Origin: an uncultured Erysipelotrichaceae bacterium
GTDB lineage: Bacteria; Bacillota_I; Bacilli_A; RFN20; CAG-826
Length of the DNA: 37,116 nucleotides
Direction of reading: 5' to 3'
Assembly: GCA_902797795.1 (NCBI GenBank)
Contig: CADBUF010000073.1
Span: 1-37,116, forward strand
Below are positions 7,227-15,415 of this stretch, piece by piece (within the stretch, counting starts at the first letter, position 1; each line of letters begins with the position of its first letter). The notes below the pieces were generated by a model. It saw only the letters and a program-made list of their open reading frames with translations. It did no database searches and was not told the DNA's origin. Made by a program: the position numbers and the translations under genes.

Positions 7227-7872
7227 CTTTTTTCTCAATGAATTCGTTCTTTTTCTTTTCGGTTTTAGAAAGGACTTTACCCTTTTCTTCTTTTTTCTCT
7301 ATAGTCTTAGGTTTATCTTTATTTTCTTTAAGGTAAGCGACTAATTCGATAACGATAATATAAATAACTAACATGATTGCAGCGATTACTACCGCACAGT
7401 CAGCAATATTGAAATTGAACTTCCAAACACCATAGAAATCAATCCAGTCAACGACACCGTTAACTGGGTTTCCTAAAAATTCTGGAGAATAAAATAAGCG
7501 GTCAATAACATTACCTAAAGCACCAGCAATTATCATCATAAAACAAGCTTTAAACATCTTGTCAGTTTTATCCCACTTTTTCACGAGATAAATAATGATA
7601 CCTGTACATATCGCTAAGGCTAAAACACAGAAGACAATGCGGTTTGCATTATTACTTCCAGCGAAATCAATTCCAAACACCATCTTATTATTAATTACAT
7701 AATTAATTCGTAAGAAATTGTTGATTAGGACTATTCCACCTTGAGAACGGATATAGTCTTTATTCATCACAACCGCTAACTTAGAAATTAAATCCAAAGT
7801 TAAAACTAATATCCCAAGCCAAATAAAGGATTTTAAAAACCAAAGACTATATTTTTTAAATTTTTCTTTCAT
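7219..7872 (-). CDS. lspA: Lipoprotein signal peptidase (signal peptidase II)
   Basis: A membrane aspartyl protease that cleaves prolipoprotein signal peptides after lipid attachment. About four transmembrane helices are visible, starting at residues 13-33. The two catalytic aspartates lie in GALGNVIDR and FNIADCAVV, the classical LspA motifs. At 217 residues it is longer than the usual 150-170; the excess is a C-terminal tail of about 45 residues rich in Lys and Glu that should be cytoplasmic. The ATG shares one base with the ileS stop (TAATG), so translation is coupled. Its presence implies that the organism makes lipoproteins. Confidence 0.94.
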   Translation of the reverse strand: MKEKFKKYSLWFLKSFIWLGILVLTLDLISKLAVVMNKDYIRSQGGIVLINNFLRINYVINNKMVFGIDFAGSNNANRIVFCVLALAICTGIIIYLVKKWDKTDKMFKACFMMIIAGALGNVIDRLFYSPEFLGNPVNGVVDWIDFYGVWKFNFNIADCAVVIAAIMLVIYIIVIELVAYLKENKDKPKTIEKKEEKGKVLSKTEKKKNEFIEKKDE

Positions 7873-10616
7873 TATTTATGAATCACTTTCTGACATCTTG
7901 GGCATAAATAGGTGCCATCTTCTTGAATAAGAGCGAGTTTAGAATAATTCCAACATCTTGAGCAGAAATTGCCGTTGTGATGTTTAATTAAAACTTTACT
8001 TACTTCATATTGAGTAGAATCTAAATTAGATTCTATAGACACTTCGCTAACAACAAATAAGGTTGCTAATTCTTCTTTAGAGAATTTATTAATGACTTCT
8101 TTTACTTCTTTATCAGTGATTTCAATAGAAACGAATGCTTCTTGAGCAGAACCGATAATCTTGTTATTTCTACTTTCCTCTAACGCTTTTAAAACATCCT
8201 TGCGTAGAGAGATAACTTTTTCATATTCATTAAATAAAATAGAATCATCGCGATCTATATAACTTGGATAATCAAGCAATTGCACATTTTTCTTTCTTTC
8301 ACCAGGAAGATTTAGATTGAATTCATCCATGGTGAATGGAAGAATTGGGTTTAAAACTCTTAAAAGAGTTTCTCCGACTTTATATAAGACAGTTTGAATT
8401 TGATTACGTCTAAGAGAGTCTTTACTATCGCAATATAAACTGTCTTTAGAAATATCTAAATAGAAGGCACTTAATTCTGAAGAACAGAAGTTAAGGATTT
8501 CCATGGTGGCGCTACTAAAATCATATCTATCAAAGCTATTTTTAGTAATTTTTACTAAACGATTGAGTTTCGCTAAGATGTATTGATCCACTAAAGAGAA
8601 TTCTTTAGCAGGTTTATTCACATCATAATCCACTAAATTCCAAGAGATAAATTTAAGAGTGTTTCTAATTTTACGATATTGCTCCGCTACTTGCTTGATG
8701 AGGTTTTCACCAATACGGACATCTTGTTGATAATCAATAGAAGCAGTCCAAAGTCGAAGGATATCTGCTCCATAGATATTAGCGATTTTTACAGGATCAA
8801 CACCATTGCCTTTAGATTTATGCATCTGTTCGCCATGTTCATCTAAAACCCAGCCGTGACTGGTAACCGCTTTAAAAGGAGCGACGTGATTACAGGCAAC
8901 AGAAACAATTAAGGAAGCATTGAACCAACCACGATATTGATCGCTACCTTCAAGATATAAATCACTTGGATATTTAATTCCTCGATCCACTAATACTCCA
9001 TTCCAAGAAGAACCACTATCAAACCAAACATCCATGATGTCGTTTTCTTTAGTGAATTCTCCATTAGGAGAATGAGGATTACTATATCCTTCTAGAAGTA
9101 ATTCTTTAGCACTTTTTTCATACCAAATGTTACTACCATGTTTTCTAAATAATTCTTCGACGTGCTTGAAGATTTTTTCATCAATTATTGGCGAACCATC
9201 TTCATTATAGAAGATTGGAATTGGTACACCCCACGCTCTTTGACGAGAAATACACCAATCAGCGCGGTCTTTAATCATATTAACCATACGATTTTCACCC
9301 CAAGCAGGGTACCATTTGGTTTCATGAATAATTTTGATTAATTCATCTCTAATTGGCTCAATTGAACAGAACCATTGGGAAGTTGCTCTAAAGATTAATG
9401 GTTTACCAGTTCTCCAATCGTGAGGATAGGAGTGGGTGAAAGTTGTGTGTTTAAGCAAGCTACCATTGTCTTTGATAATTGCTAAAACTGCATCATTAGC
9501 CTTTTCATAGAAAAGACCTTCAATTCCTTCACCAGTTCCAGGCATCATAAATCCTTTTTCATCAACAGGACAATATGGTTCTAAGCCACGTCCAGGATAT
9601 TTTAAACAGACTTGATAGTCTTCTACACCGTGTCCTGGAGCGGTATGAACTAATCCCGTACCAGCGTCATTAGTGACATGAGTTCCATTTATCACTAAAG
9701 AATCACGATCATAGAAAGGATGTTTACAAACCACGAATTCGAGTTCGCTACCTTTGACTTCTTTTAACAATTTGACATCTTCTAAACCTAATTCTTTACT
9801 TAAAGATTCTTCAAATTCTTTTAAGAAAACGAGTTTACCTCTGTTAGAGGTAGAATAAACGCCGTATATAAAATCAGGATGGGCACTAATAGCTAAATTA
9901 GCAGGTAAAGTCCATGGAGTTGTTGTCCAAATGACTAAGCGAGCATCGTTATCAATGACACCTTTGCCGTCTTTAACAGGGAAAGCAACATAAATTGAAT
10001 GAGATAAGACATCAGCATATTCAATTTCCGCTTCTGCTAGAGCAGATTCAGAGCTTGGAGACCAATAAACAGGTTTTAATCCTTTATAAATAAGGCCACG
10101 CAACGCCATTTTGGAGAAGGCGTTAATTTGCATTGCCTCATATTCTTTTTTTAAAGTGATATATGGATTATCAAAATCACCAACTAAACCAAGTCGACGA
10201 ATTTGTTCTTTTTGTCTTTCAACTTGTTTAAGAGCATATTCTTCACATTTCTTTCTGAATTCTACGATCGGTGTGGTTTTACGATTAACGCCACTCTTTG
10301 TAACTTGATTTTCAATTGGTAGACCATGTGTATCCCAGCCAAAGACAAAAGGAGTTTTAAATCCATTCATATTTTTATAACGAATAACAAAATCCTTTAG
10401 GATTCTATTGAGCATATGTCCGCAGTGCATATCCCCGTTTGCATAAGGTGGACCATCATGAAGAACGAATTCTATTGCGTCTTTACGATTTAAATTCATC
10501 TCTTCATAAAGTTTATCTTCTTTCCATTTTGAAACTAATAAAGGTTCTTTTTGATTAAGATTACCTCGCATCTCAAAGTTGGATTTATTCATTAGTAACG
10601 TATCTTTATAATCCAT
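7872..10616 (-). CDS. ileS: Isoleucyl-tRNA synthetase
   Basis: A 914-residue class I synthetase that charges tRNA-Ile. The HIGH-type motif is in PPYANGDMHCGHMLN, the KMSKS-type loop reads EQMHKSKGNGVDP with its second lysine kept, and the CP1 editing domain includes IWTTTPWTLPANLAI. The C terminus ends in a zinc ribbon CSRCW...CPRCQ. The ATG at 10616 has an AAAGGAA site 8 bases upstream; the TTG two codons earlier is less likely. No T-box leader fits in the short upstream region. It is first gene of ileS-lspA-rluD. Confidence 0.96.
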   Translation of the reverse strand: MDYKDTLLMNKSNFEMRGNLNQKEPLLVSKWKEDKLYEEMNLNRKDAIEFVLHDGPPYANGDMHCGHMLNRILKDFVIRYKNMNGFKTPFVFGWDTHGLPIENQVTKSGVNRKTTPIVEFRKKCEEYALKQVERQKEQIRRLGLVGDFDNPYITLKKEYEAMQINAFSKMALRGLIYKGLKPVYWSPSSESALAEAEIEYADVLSHSIYVAFPVKDGKGVIDNDARLVIWTTTPWTLPANLAISAHPDFIYGVYSTSNRGKLVFLKEFEESLSKELGLEDVKLLKEVKGSELEFVVCKHPFYDRDSLVINGTHVTNDAGTGLVHTAPGHGVEDYQVCLKYPGRGLEPYCPVDEKGFMMPGTGEGIEGLFYEKANDAVLAIIKDNGSLLKHTTFTHSYPHDWRTGKPLIFRATSQWFCSIEPIRDELIKIIHETKWYPAWGENRMVNMIKDRADWCISRQRAWGVPIPIFYNEDGSPIIDEKIFKHVEELFRKHGSNIWYEKSAKELLLEGYSNPHSPNGEFTKENDIMDVWFDSGSSWNGVLVDRGIKYPSDLYLEGSDQYRGWFNASLIVSVACNHVAPFKAVTSHGWVLDEHGEQMHKSKGNGVDPVKIANIYGADILRLWTASIDYQQDVRIGENLIKQVAEQYRKIRNTLKFISWNLVDYDVNKPAKEFSLVDQYILAKLNRLVKITKNSFDRYDFSSATMEILNFCSSELSAFYLDISKDSLYCDSKDSLRRNQIQTVLYKVGETLLRVLNPILPFTMDEFNLNLPGERKKNVQLLDYPSYIDRDDSILFNEYEKVISLRKDVLKALEESRNNKIIGSAQEAFVSIEITDKEVKEVINKFSKEELATLFVVSEVSIESNLDSTQYEVSKVLIKHHNGNFCSRCWNYSKLALIQEDGTYLCPRCQKVIHK

Positions 10617-10644
10617 AGGCAATTTCCTTTCTTAGGTTATTGAT

Positions 10645-10673
10645 TTGATATTAAAAATAATCGTTTAATACAA
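10645..10673 (-). promoter_or_regulatory. Weak promoter candidate for ileS
   Basis: The minus strand carries TTGTAT (10673-10668) and TATCAA (10650-10645) 17 bp apart, after the ftsZ terminator and before the ileS ribosome binding site. Confidence 0.35.
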
Positions 10674-10705
10674 TATCTTAGATATTATTGCATACATGCG
10701 AGCAC

Positions 10706-10731
10706 AAAAAAAGAGCGAAGTCGCTCTTTTT
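10706..10731 (-). terminator. Terminator after ftsZ
   Basis: A 10-bp stem AAAAAGAGCG / CGCTCTTTTT with loop AAGT lies 16 bases after the ftsZ stop on the minus strand, with a T-run. It closes the ftsA-ftsZ unit and separates it from ileS. Confidence 0.85.
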
Positions 10732-10746
10732 CATTAATTTTTATTT

Positions 10747-11850
10747 CTATTTTTCTTTCAAGAAATTTGGGATGATTGAATCTTCTTCAAGATATCTTTC
10801 GTGTTCGCGTTTTGCGGTTTCTTCAAGCTCATTAACTTCTTGATCTTCTTTTTCGACTTGGAGAGGAGAAGTGAACGTTTGAGCAGTAAAATCAACATCG
10901 TTTTCAAAGTCACTAGCGATTACACTCACTAAAATTTCATCAGTTAATTGGTCATTAATTGTGATGCCAAATTTAACATCAATGTTGTTACCTGCTGCAT
11001 CAATGAGTAGGTTAACACATTCTTGTGCTTCAAATAGGTTTACTTGTGTGCCACAGGTAATCGCAACAATCGCTCTACGAGCACCTCCGATAGAGGCTTC
11101 TAATAATGGAGAAGAGACCGCGTTAGTTGCAGCTTCTTTAGCTCTATTTGGTCCGCTTCCAGTTCCAAAACCAATTAAACCAACACCACTATCTTTTAAG
11201 GTGTTTCTGACATCAGCAAAATCAAGATTGATAATCGCAGGAAGCAAAATAAGATCAACAACAGTCTTCACACTTCTTGCTAAAACTTTATCACTTTGGT
11301 TAAAGGCTTCGCTAATTGGAGTATTGCCATTGGTGATTAAGAGTTTGTCGTTACTAACGACAATAAGTGAATCAACACAAGTCTTAAGTTTATTTAATCC
11401 ATCAATCGAATTAACAGTTCTTTTCTTTCCTTCAAAGGAGAAAGGACGTGTGACAATAGCAACAACAAGGGCGCCTGCTTCTTTAGCAATTCGAGCAACA
11501 ACTGGAGCTCCTCCAGTACCAGTTCCTCCACCCATACCAGCGGCAATAAAGACCATATTTGCATCTTTAACAATTTCGCGGATATCATCAGCACTCGCTT
11601 CGGCAGCTTGTTCACCCATTTCTGGTTCTCCACCAGCGCCTAACCCACCAGTAAGAGATTCGCCTAAGATTACTCGATTCTTACTTTTGCTACTAGCAAG
11701 AGCTTGTTTATCTGTATTAGCAACATAGAATTCAACATTACTAATTTCTTCATCGATCATGCGATTGACAGCGTTATTACCGGCGCCACCAACACCGATA
11801 ACAACAATCCTTGCTGCTGGTTCAAAATTATCTAAATCATAATTTTCCAT
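10747..11850 (-). CDS. ftsZ: Cell division GTPase FtsZ
   Basis: A 367-residue tubulin homologue that forms the division ring. The GTP-binding signature GMGGGTGTGGAPV is at about residues 104-116, preceded by the Rossmann start VVIGVGGAGNNAVNRM, and the T7 loop region includes NLDFADV. A short acidic linker leads to the conserved C-terminal peptide IIPNFLKEK, which binds FtsA. AGGAG lies 9 bases before the ATG. It follows ftsA by 11 bases, so both are cotranscribed. The intact C-terminal peptide with FtsA present argues that the FtsZ-FtsA interaction is functional. Confidence 0.97.
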   Translation of the reverse strand: MENYDLDNFEPAARIVVIGVGGAGNNAVNRMIDEEISNVEFYVANTDKQALASSKSKNRVILGESLTGGLGAGGEPEMGEQAAEASADDIREIVKDANMVFIAAGMGGGTGTGGAPVVARIAKEAGALVVAIVTRPFSFEGKKRTVNSIDGLNKLKTCVDSLIVVSNDKLLITNGNTPISEAFNQSDKVLARSVKTVVDLILLPAIINLDFADVRNTLKDSGVGLIGFGTGSGPNRAKEAATNAVSSPLLEASIGGARRAIVAITCGTQVNLFEAQECVNLLIDAAGNNIDVKFGITINDQLTDEILVSVIASDFENDVDFTAQTFTSPLQVEKEDQEVNELEETAKREHERYLEEDSIIPNFLKEK

Positions 11851-11861
11851 TGTCTGTTCTC

Positions 11862-13058
11862 CTACTCTTCCCTAGAAACGTTAACAGTGTTTACTTTATC
11901 TACGCTTTTCGTATTTGGATATTTATTTGTAATATAGATTGCCCCGATTAAGGCAAATAAGCTTGGATCACGGCCACCGATAGTTTTAGGAGAAACGGCC
12001 ATGATATTTGTGAAATGTTCCTTATTTAATAAATAAGGAATAAGTCCGTTTAATTTGCTTCCTCCACCTATAAGATAAATTGGCATGGATAAATAATCAG
12101 AGACATTATATGCTTTGGCGAGTTCTTCAACTGCAACCATAAGCATCTTATAAAATTCTTCTAATTCAATTTCAATGATGGAATTGAGTTCTTCCACAAA
12201 GTGGATATTTTTACCTTCTTCAGTTTCAAAATCACAGACTGGATATTTAAATTTGAGTTGACGCTTATCTAACCCAAATAAGATTTTGATTTTTTCAGCT
12301 TCCATTTCATTGATGTTGAAGCTTGAAACGATACGGTCAGTGATATTATCTCCACCCCAAGAGAAACTTCGAGATGCTAACAATGTCTTTTTTCCTATTA
12401 AGGAAACAGAAGTAGAAGCACTACCGATATCAATTAAGAAATAATTACTTGGTGTGTCACTATAAGTGGCAAGTAATTCACTACTCGCAAAAGAAGAAAC
12501 AATCTTTCGATTAATTTGAATATTTGCACCTTTTAAGATTTCGCTATATTCTTGGTTGATTCTTTTTGGAACAGTGTAGACTTTTGTGTACGCGGTAATA
12601 GCGCTACTAGTTTTACCTATTGGTGCTTGTGCATACATATTGCCATTGTCAATAGAGAAAGCTTCGGGAATGATATCGATTAATTCATTATCTACTGGAA
12701 GTTTTTTATTCCTAATAATCGAGTAGATATTTTTAATATCTAATTCATTAATAACTTTCTCACTAGAAATGACTGAAGTCATCTGGTGAGTTTGATAAAC
12801 TTCTAAGCCATATGGAGGAAGAATCAAAGAAACATTATTAATTAATTGGTTAACCAAAAACTCTTGATCAACAACTGGGTTGATTCTACTAAGTTCATTT
12901 ATTAAAGCATTTTTCTCTTTAATAACGCCATTTTCAATCAGATGGTTAATTGGTATTTTTTTCGCAAATTGGAGAAAAACTTTGTCATCTTGAACAAAGC
13001 CAGACGCCACTTTGATATATTTATGTGATATCTCTAAAGCAATTGTGTTCTTTTTCAT
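11862..13058 (-). CDS. ftsA: Cell division protein FtsA
   Basis: A 398-residue actin-like ATPase that anchors FtsZ to the membrane. The N terminus KKNTIALEISHKYIKVASG and the phosphate-2 region FLIDIGSASTSVSLI, then YLIGGGSKLNGLIPYLL, match the actin/Hsp70 fold. Sequence identity to well-known FtsA looks low, but position directly before ftsZ supports the call. It has its own promoter region with a palindrome, and no Shine-Dalgarno is seen before the ATG. The last residues do not show an obvious amphipathic membrane helix, so the mode of membrane attachment is unclear. Confidence 0.88.
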   Translation of the reverse strand: MKKNTIALEISHKYIKVASGFVQDDKVFLQFAKKIPINHLIENGVIKEKNALINELSRINPVVDQEFLVNQLINNVSLILPPYGLEVYQTHQMTSVISSEKVINELDIKNIYSIIRNKKLPVDNELIDIIPEAFSIDNGNMYAQAPIGKTSSAITAYTKVYTVPKRINQEYSEILKGANIQINRKIVSSFASSELLATYSDTPSNYFLIDIGSASTSVSLIGKKTLLASRSFSWGGDNITDRIVSSFNINEMEAEKIKILFGLDKRQLKFKYPVCDFETEEGKNIHFVEELNSIIEIELEEFYKMLMVAVEELAKAYNVSDYLSMPIYLIGGGSKLNGLIPYLLNKEHFTNIMAVSPKTIGGRDPSLFALIGAIYITNKYPNTKSVDKVNTVNVSREE

Positions 13059-13074
13059 ACTGGATTTATTCTAC

Positions 13075-13108
13075 ATTATATGGGTTTCATTAACAACATA
13101 TTGTTAAT
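13075..13108 (-). promoter_or_regulatory. ftsA-ftsZ promoter with overlapping palindrome
   Basis: A perfect TATAAT lies on the minus strand at 13080-13075, 16 bases before the ftsA ATG. The expected -35 position (13103-13098) is not consensus and instead lies in the centre of a perfect 8-bp inverted repeat ATTAACAA-CATA-TTGTTAAT (13089-13108). This arrangement fits an operator or activator site. Confidence 0.5.
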
Positions 13109-13116
13109 TGATGACA

Positions 13117-13143
13117 ATAAAAAAGTCTAGGCGAACCTAGACT
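13117..13143 (-). terminator. Terminator after mraZ-rsmH-FtsL-like unit
   Basis: A perfect 8-bp stem AGTCTAGG / CCTAGACT with CGAA loop is followed on the minus strand by a T-run. It separates the mraZ unit from ftsA-ftsZ. Confidence 0.85.
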
Positions 13144-13171
13144 AAAACCTGAGGGGGATCAAGTTTTAAAC

Positions 13172-13417
13172 TTAGTTAATAGTGAGTAGCTTTTCCTCTT
13201 CTAGAGTGGCTTTTTCTTCATCAACATCTTTCACTTCTTTCTCGACTACGTTTAATTCATTAGCCTTGGTTTCACTGATACGAGAAGCGTTAATGTAGGT
13301 TGGAATTGCTACTATCGCTGCAATAGCGACTAAGCCCGAAAAAAGAATGGAGAAATTACGGAACACTAAAACCGCTTTACTCTTATGATGTTTGTAGAGC
13401 TTGTTTTTAGCGATCAT
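13172..13417 (-). CDS. Small membrane protein in the ftsL position
   Basis: An 81-residue protein that I do not recognise by sequence. A basic N terminus (KNKLYKHHKSK) precedes one transmembrane helix (about residues 21-42), then an acidic helical tail (EVKDVDEEKATLEEEK) that could form a short coiled coil. Topology, size and location between rsmH and the division genes match FtsL, a bitopic divisome protein, but the tail is shorter than usual and no conserved FtsL residues can be claimed. GGAGG lies 9 bases before the ATG, so it is well translated. An FtsL-like role is inference from context. Confidence 0.7.
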   Translation of the reverse strand: MIAKNKLYKHHKSKAVLVFRNFSILFSGLVAIAAIVAIPTYINASRISETKANELNVVEKEVKDVDEEKATLEEEKLLTIN

Positions 13418-13432
13418 AATTTGTGCCTCCTT

Positions 13433-14362
13433 TTAAATCTTTTCGATAATTCTTAATACGCTACTAGTTGAGCGGTGATTATTTTTAATCTCCTCTTCAC
13501 TAGGTTTAATTCCTTTTTTAGTGATGAGTAGATAGTCAACTTTTTTACTTTCAATTGGTAAATCGTATCGATTACCTTCAACGACTGTTAAGTCTTTAAA
13601 TAATTTTTTTACAATTTTGTCTTCGCCAGAATGGAAGGTGATGACTGCAAGTCTTCCGTTATGATTTAAGTGATTCAATGCTTTTATTAATGTTTTTTTG
13701 AGAACATTAATTTCATCATTCACTTCAATTCTTAAGGCTTGGAAGATTTGCTTAGCAGGATGACCAACTTTATTTAATTCTTTCATCGGCTTACTGCGCT
13801 TAATGATGTCAACTAATTCAAATGTTGTATTTATTGGATGAATTTCTCTTTCACTTACAATCCTTTTAGCGATTGAATATGAATATTTTTCTTCTCCATA
13901 TTCGTTAAATATTCTCACTAATTCTTCTAGAGGATATTCATTAACAACTTTTTTAGCGGTTAATTCTTTCCTTTTATCCATTCTCATGTCGAGCTCGCTA
14001 TCATATCGATAGGAGAATCCACGACTTTGATCATCAAATTGAGGAGAGCTAACACCGAGATCCATTAATATTCCATCAACTTTATCAATCTTCAGATTGC
14101 TTAAGATAGAATCAATATTGACGAAATTGTCTCTTACTAGAATGAAGTTATCTCTAATTTCACTTAAGCGGACTCTACTTTTTTCAATCGCTTCATCATC
14201 TTGATCGACTCCAATTAATAGTCCTTTATCAATTCGCTTAAGTATTTCACTACTATGACCCGCTCTTCCTAGAGTGAGATCTAAGTAAGTTCCATCTTTT
14301 TTGATGTTAAGTCCATCTATAACTTCATTTAGAAGTACTGGGATGTGTTCATTATTCATCAT
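13433..14362 (-). CDS. rsmH: 16S rRNA m4C1402 methyltransferase RsmH (MraW)
   Basis: A 309-residue SAM-dependent enzyme that methylates N4 of C1402 in the ribosomal P site. The family N terminus HIPVLLNEVIDGL, the SAM-binding LDLTLGRAGHS, GILMDLGVSSPQFDDQSRGFSY and the C-terminal ITFHSGEDKIVK with NHRSTSSVLRI are all present. Two adjacent ATG codons overlap the end of mraZ, so translation is coupled. It is the standard second gene of the dcw cluster. Confidence 0.97.
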   Translation of the reverse strand: MMNNEHIPVLLNEVIDGLNIKKDGTYLDLTLGRAGHSSEILKRIDKGLLIGVDQDDEAIEKSRVRLSEIRDNFILVRDNFVNIDSILSNLKIDKVDGILMDLGVSSPQFDDQSRGFSYRYDSELDMRMDKRKELTAKKVVNEYPLEELVRIFNEYGEEKYSYSIAKRIVSEREIHPINTTFELVDIIKRSKPMKELNKVGHPAKQIFQALRIEVNDEINVLKKTLIKALNHLNHNGRLAVITFHSGEDKIVKKLFKDLTVVEGNRYDLPIESKKVDYLLITKKGIKPSEEEIKNNHRSTSSVLRIIEKI

Positions 14363-14789
14363 TTTTGTCTAATGATTCTGCAATCTCTTCGAAGTGTTCA
14401 TTAGCCTCAGTTTGATAATCGTTGAATTTATTCAAATCCCAGATTTCGAAGTGATCTCCCACTCCGATAATGGTCACTTGTTTACCAATTTGATATTTAT
14501 TTAATATTTGAGTAGGTAATTGAATTCTTCCAATCTTATCAACATTAAGTTCAACTACAGAAGAGAGAACTAAACGGAGATAAGTACGAGAATTCTTTTT
14601 ATTGAAAGAAATGGATTCACATTCTTTGGTGAGTTTGACGAATTCTTCTTTTCCATAAACTGACAAGCAGCCTTCAAAACCCTTTAAGATGTATAAAAAT
14701 GATGAATCAATTAAACCTTCCTTAATTTTCTTAGGAAGGAGAAGTCGACCTTTGTCATCAAGAGTGTGTTCGTAACTACCAAAGAACAT
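14352..14789 (-). CDS. mraZ: Transcriptional regulator MraZ
   Basis: A 145-residue protein with two AbrB-like swapped-hairpin repeats: FFGSYEHTLDDKGRLLLPKK near the N terminus and VELNVDKIGRIQLP near residue 80. MraZ forms a ring and binds direct repeats upstream of its own operon. The ATG at 14789 (MFFGSYEH) is the family start; a GTG two codons upstream is unlikely because the repeats and the ribosome site lie there. Three AGTGG repeats at exact 10-bp intervals sit directly upstream, so autoregulation is expected. It heads mraZ-rsmH-FtsL-like. Confidence 0.97.
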   Translation of the reverse strand: MFFGSYEHTLDDKGRLLLPKKIKEGLIDSSFLYILKGFEGCLSVYGKEEFVKLTKECESISFNKKNSRTYLRLVLSSVVELNVDKIGRIQLPTQILNKYQIGKQVTIIGVGDHFEIWDLNKFNDYQTEANEHFEEIAESLDKNDE

Positions 14790-14791
14790 TA

Positions 14792-14816
14792 CCACTTTCT
14801 CCCACTTTTTACCACT
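14792..14816 (-). promoter_or_regulatory. Three MraZ-box repeats
   Basis: The minus strand has AGTGG at 14816-14812, 14806-14802 and 14796-14792, exactly 10 bp apart. MraZ is known to bind tandem GTGG-type repeats with this helical spacing. The middle repeat runs into the GGGAG ribosome binding site of mraZ, so bound protein would cover both the early transcribed region and the Shine-Dalgarno. Confidence 0.8.
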
Positions 14817-14823
14817 TGACTAT

Positions 14824-14852
14824 ATTTTATTCGATTTGTTTCTTATATGCAA
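14824..14852 (-). promoter_or_regulatory. mraZ promoter
   Basis: TTGCAT (14852-14847) and TAAAAT (14829-14824) on the minus strand are separated by 17 bp. The predicted start is about seven bases further on, immediately ahead of the MraZ boxes. Confidence 0.65.
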
Positions 14853-14875
14853 TATAGAAATTAAATTATTTTTCA

Positions 14876-14903
14876 ATAAAAAATCGCCCAGTTATAGGAC
14901 GAT
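14876..14903 (-). terminator. Terminator after the DUF177 gene
   Basis: On the minus strand ATCGTCC pairs with GGGCGAT (7 bp including one G-U) and is followed by a T-run. It closes pheS-pheT-DUF177. Confidence 0.75.
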
Positions 14904-14934
14904 AATTTTAAGTCTTAATTGCAAAGCAATTATT

Positions 14935-15414
14935 TTATAAATCTATGTCGTCTAGCTTCGCCCAACGACTATCAACTTTATTTTCTTGCTCTTTTTTATA
15001 TTCGTCTTCACTTAAAACACGATAATCTTTCCCACTACTTGGTAATTTCGCTCCTTTTTTTACTAATGTTAAAGGTACTTCAGAGATGATCAAATCAAGT
15101 AGATATGGGTCTAGTTCAAATATCGGACCATCAATTTGAATAACGTCTTCCTCTTCTTCGTAAGAGAAAGATAAAGCGGTTTTAAGATGAACCTTGTAGG
15201 GGAGATCTTCTAATGTATATGAACAAACAGAAGTCACATTTGCATCTAGCTCGATATTCAAGATTAAGTAGTCTTCATAATCAAAGCCACTCACTTTTAC
15301 ATGAGCGGAATTGATTTTACGAATATGAGTAGGATCTAATGTAACGTCTGAAAAGTCTAAATCTTCTTCAATCACATAATCCTTATTATTAAATAAGAGG
15401 CGATTGATTTTCAT
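14935..15414 (-). CDS. DUF177 / YceD-family protein
   Basis: A 159-residue acidic protein with the DUF177 hallmarks: a central cysteine in NVTSVCSYTLEDLPY (one of the usual pair), a Glu/Asp-rich stretch (SYEEEEDVIQIDG), ELDPYLLDLIISEVPL, and the C-terminal signature DSRWAKLDDI. The family is linked to 23S rRNA/large-subunit accumulation and normally precedes rpmF (L32). Here the gene is followed at once by a terminator and mraZ, with no L32 frame. It starts 2 bases after the pheT stop, so it is the last gene of the pheS-pheT unit. Confidence 0.88.
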   Translation of the reverse strand: MKINRLLFNNKDYVIEEDLDFSDVTLDPTHIRKINSAHVKVSGFDYEDYLILNIELDANVTSVCSYTLEDLPYKVHLKTALSFSYEEEEDVIQIDGPIFELDPYLLDLIISEVPLTLVKKGAKLPSSGKDYRVLSEDEYKKEQENKVDSRWAKLDDIDL

Positions 15415-15415
15415 A

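Noticed and set aside
10961-11728. A 255-codon open frame on the plus strand antisense to ftsZ
   Set aside because: It lies entirely within ftsZ, which is unmistakable on the minus strand. The translation is low-complexity and lacks a ribosome site.
14796-14934. An rpmF (L32) gene after DUF177
   Set aside because: The 140-bp gap contains a terminator, the mraZ promoter and MraZ boxes and no L32-like frame.
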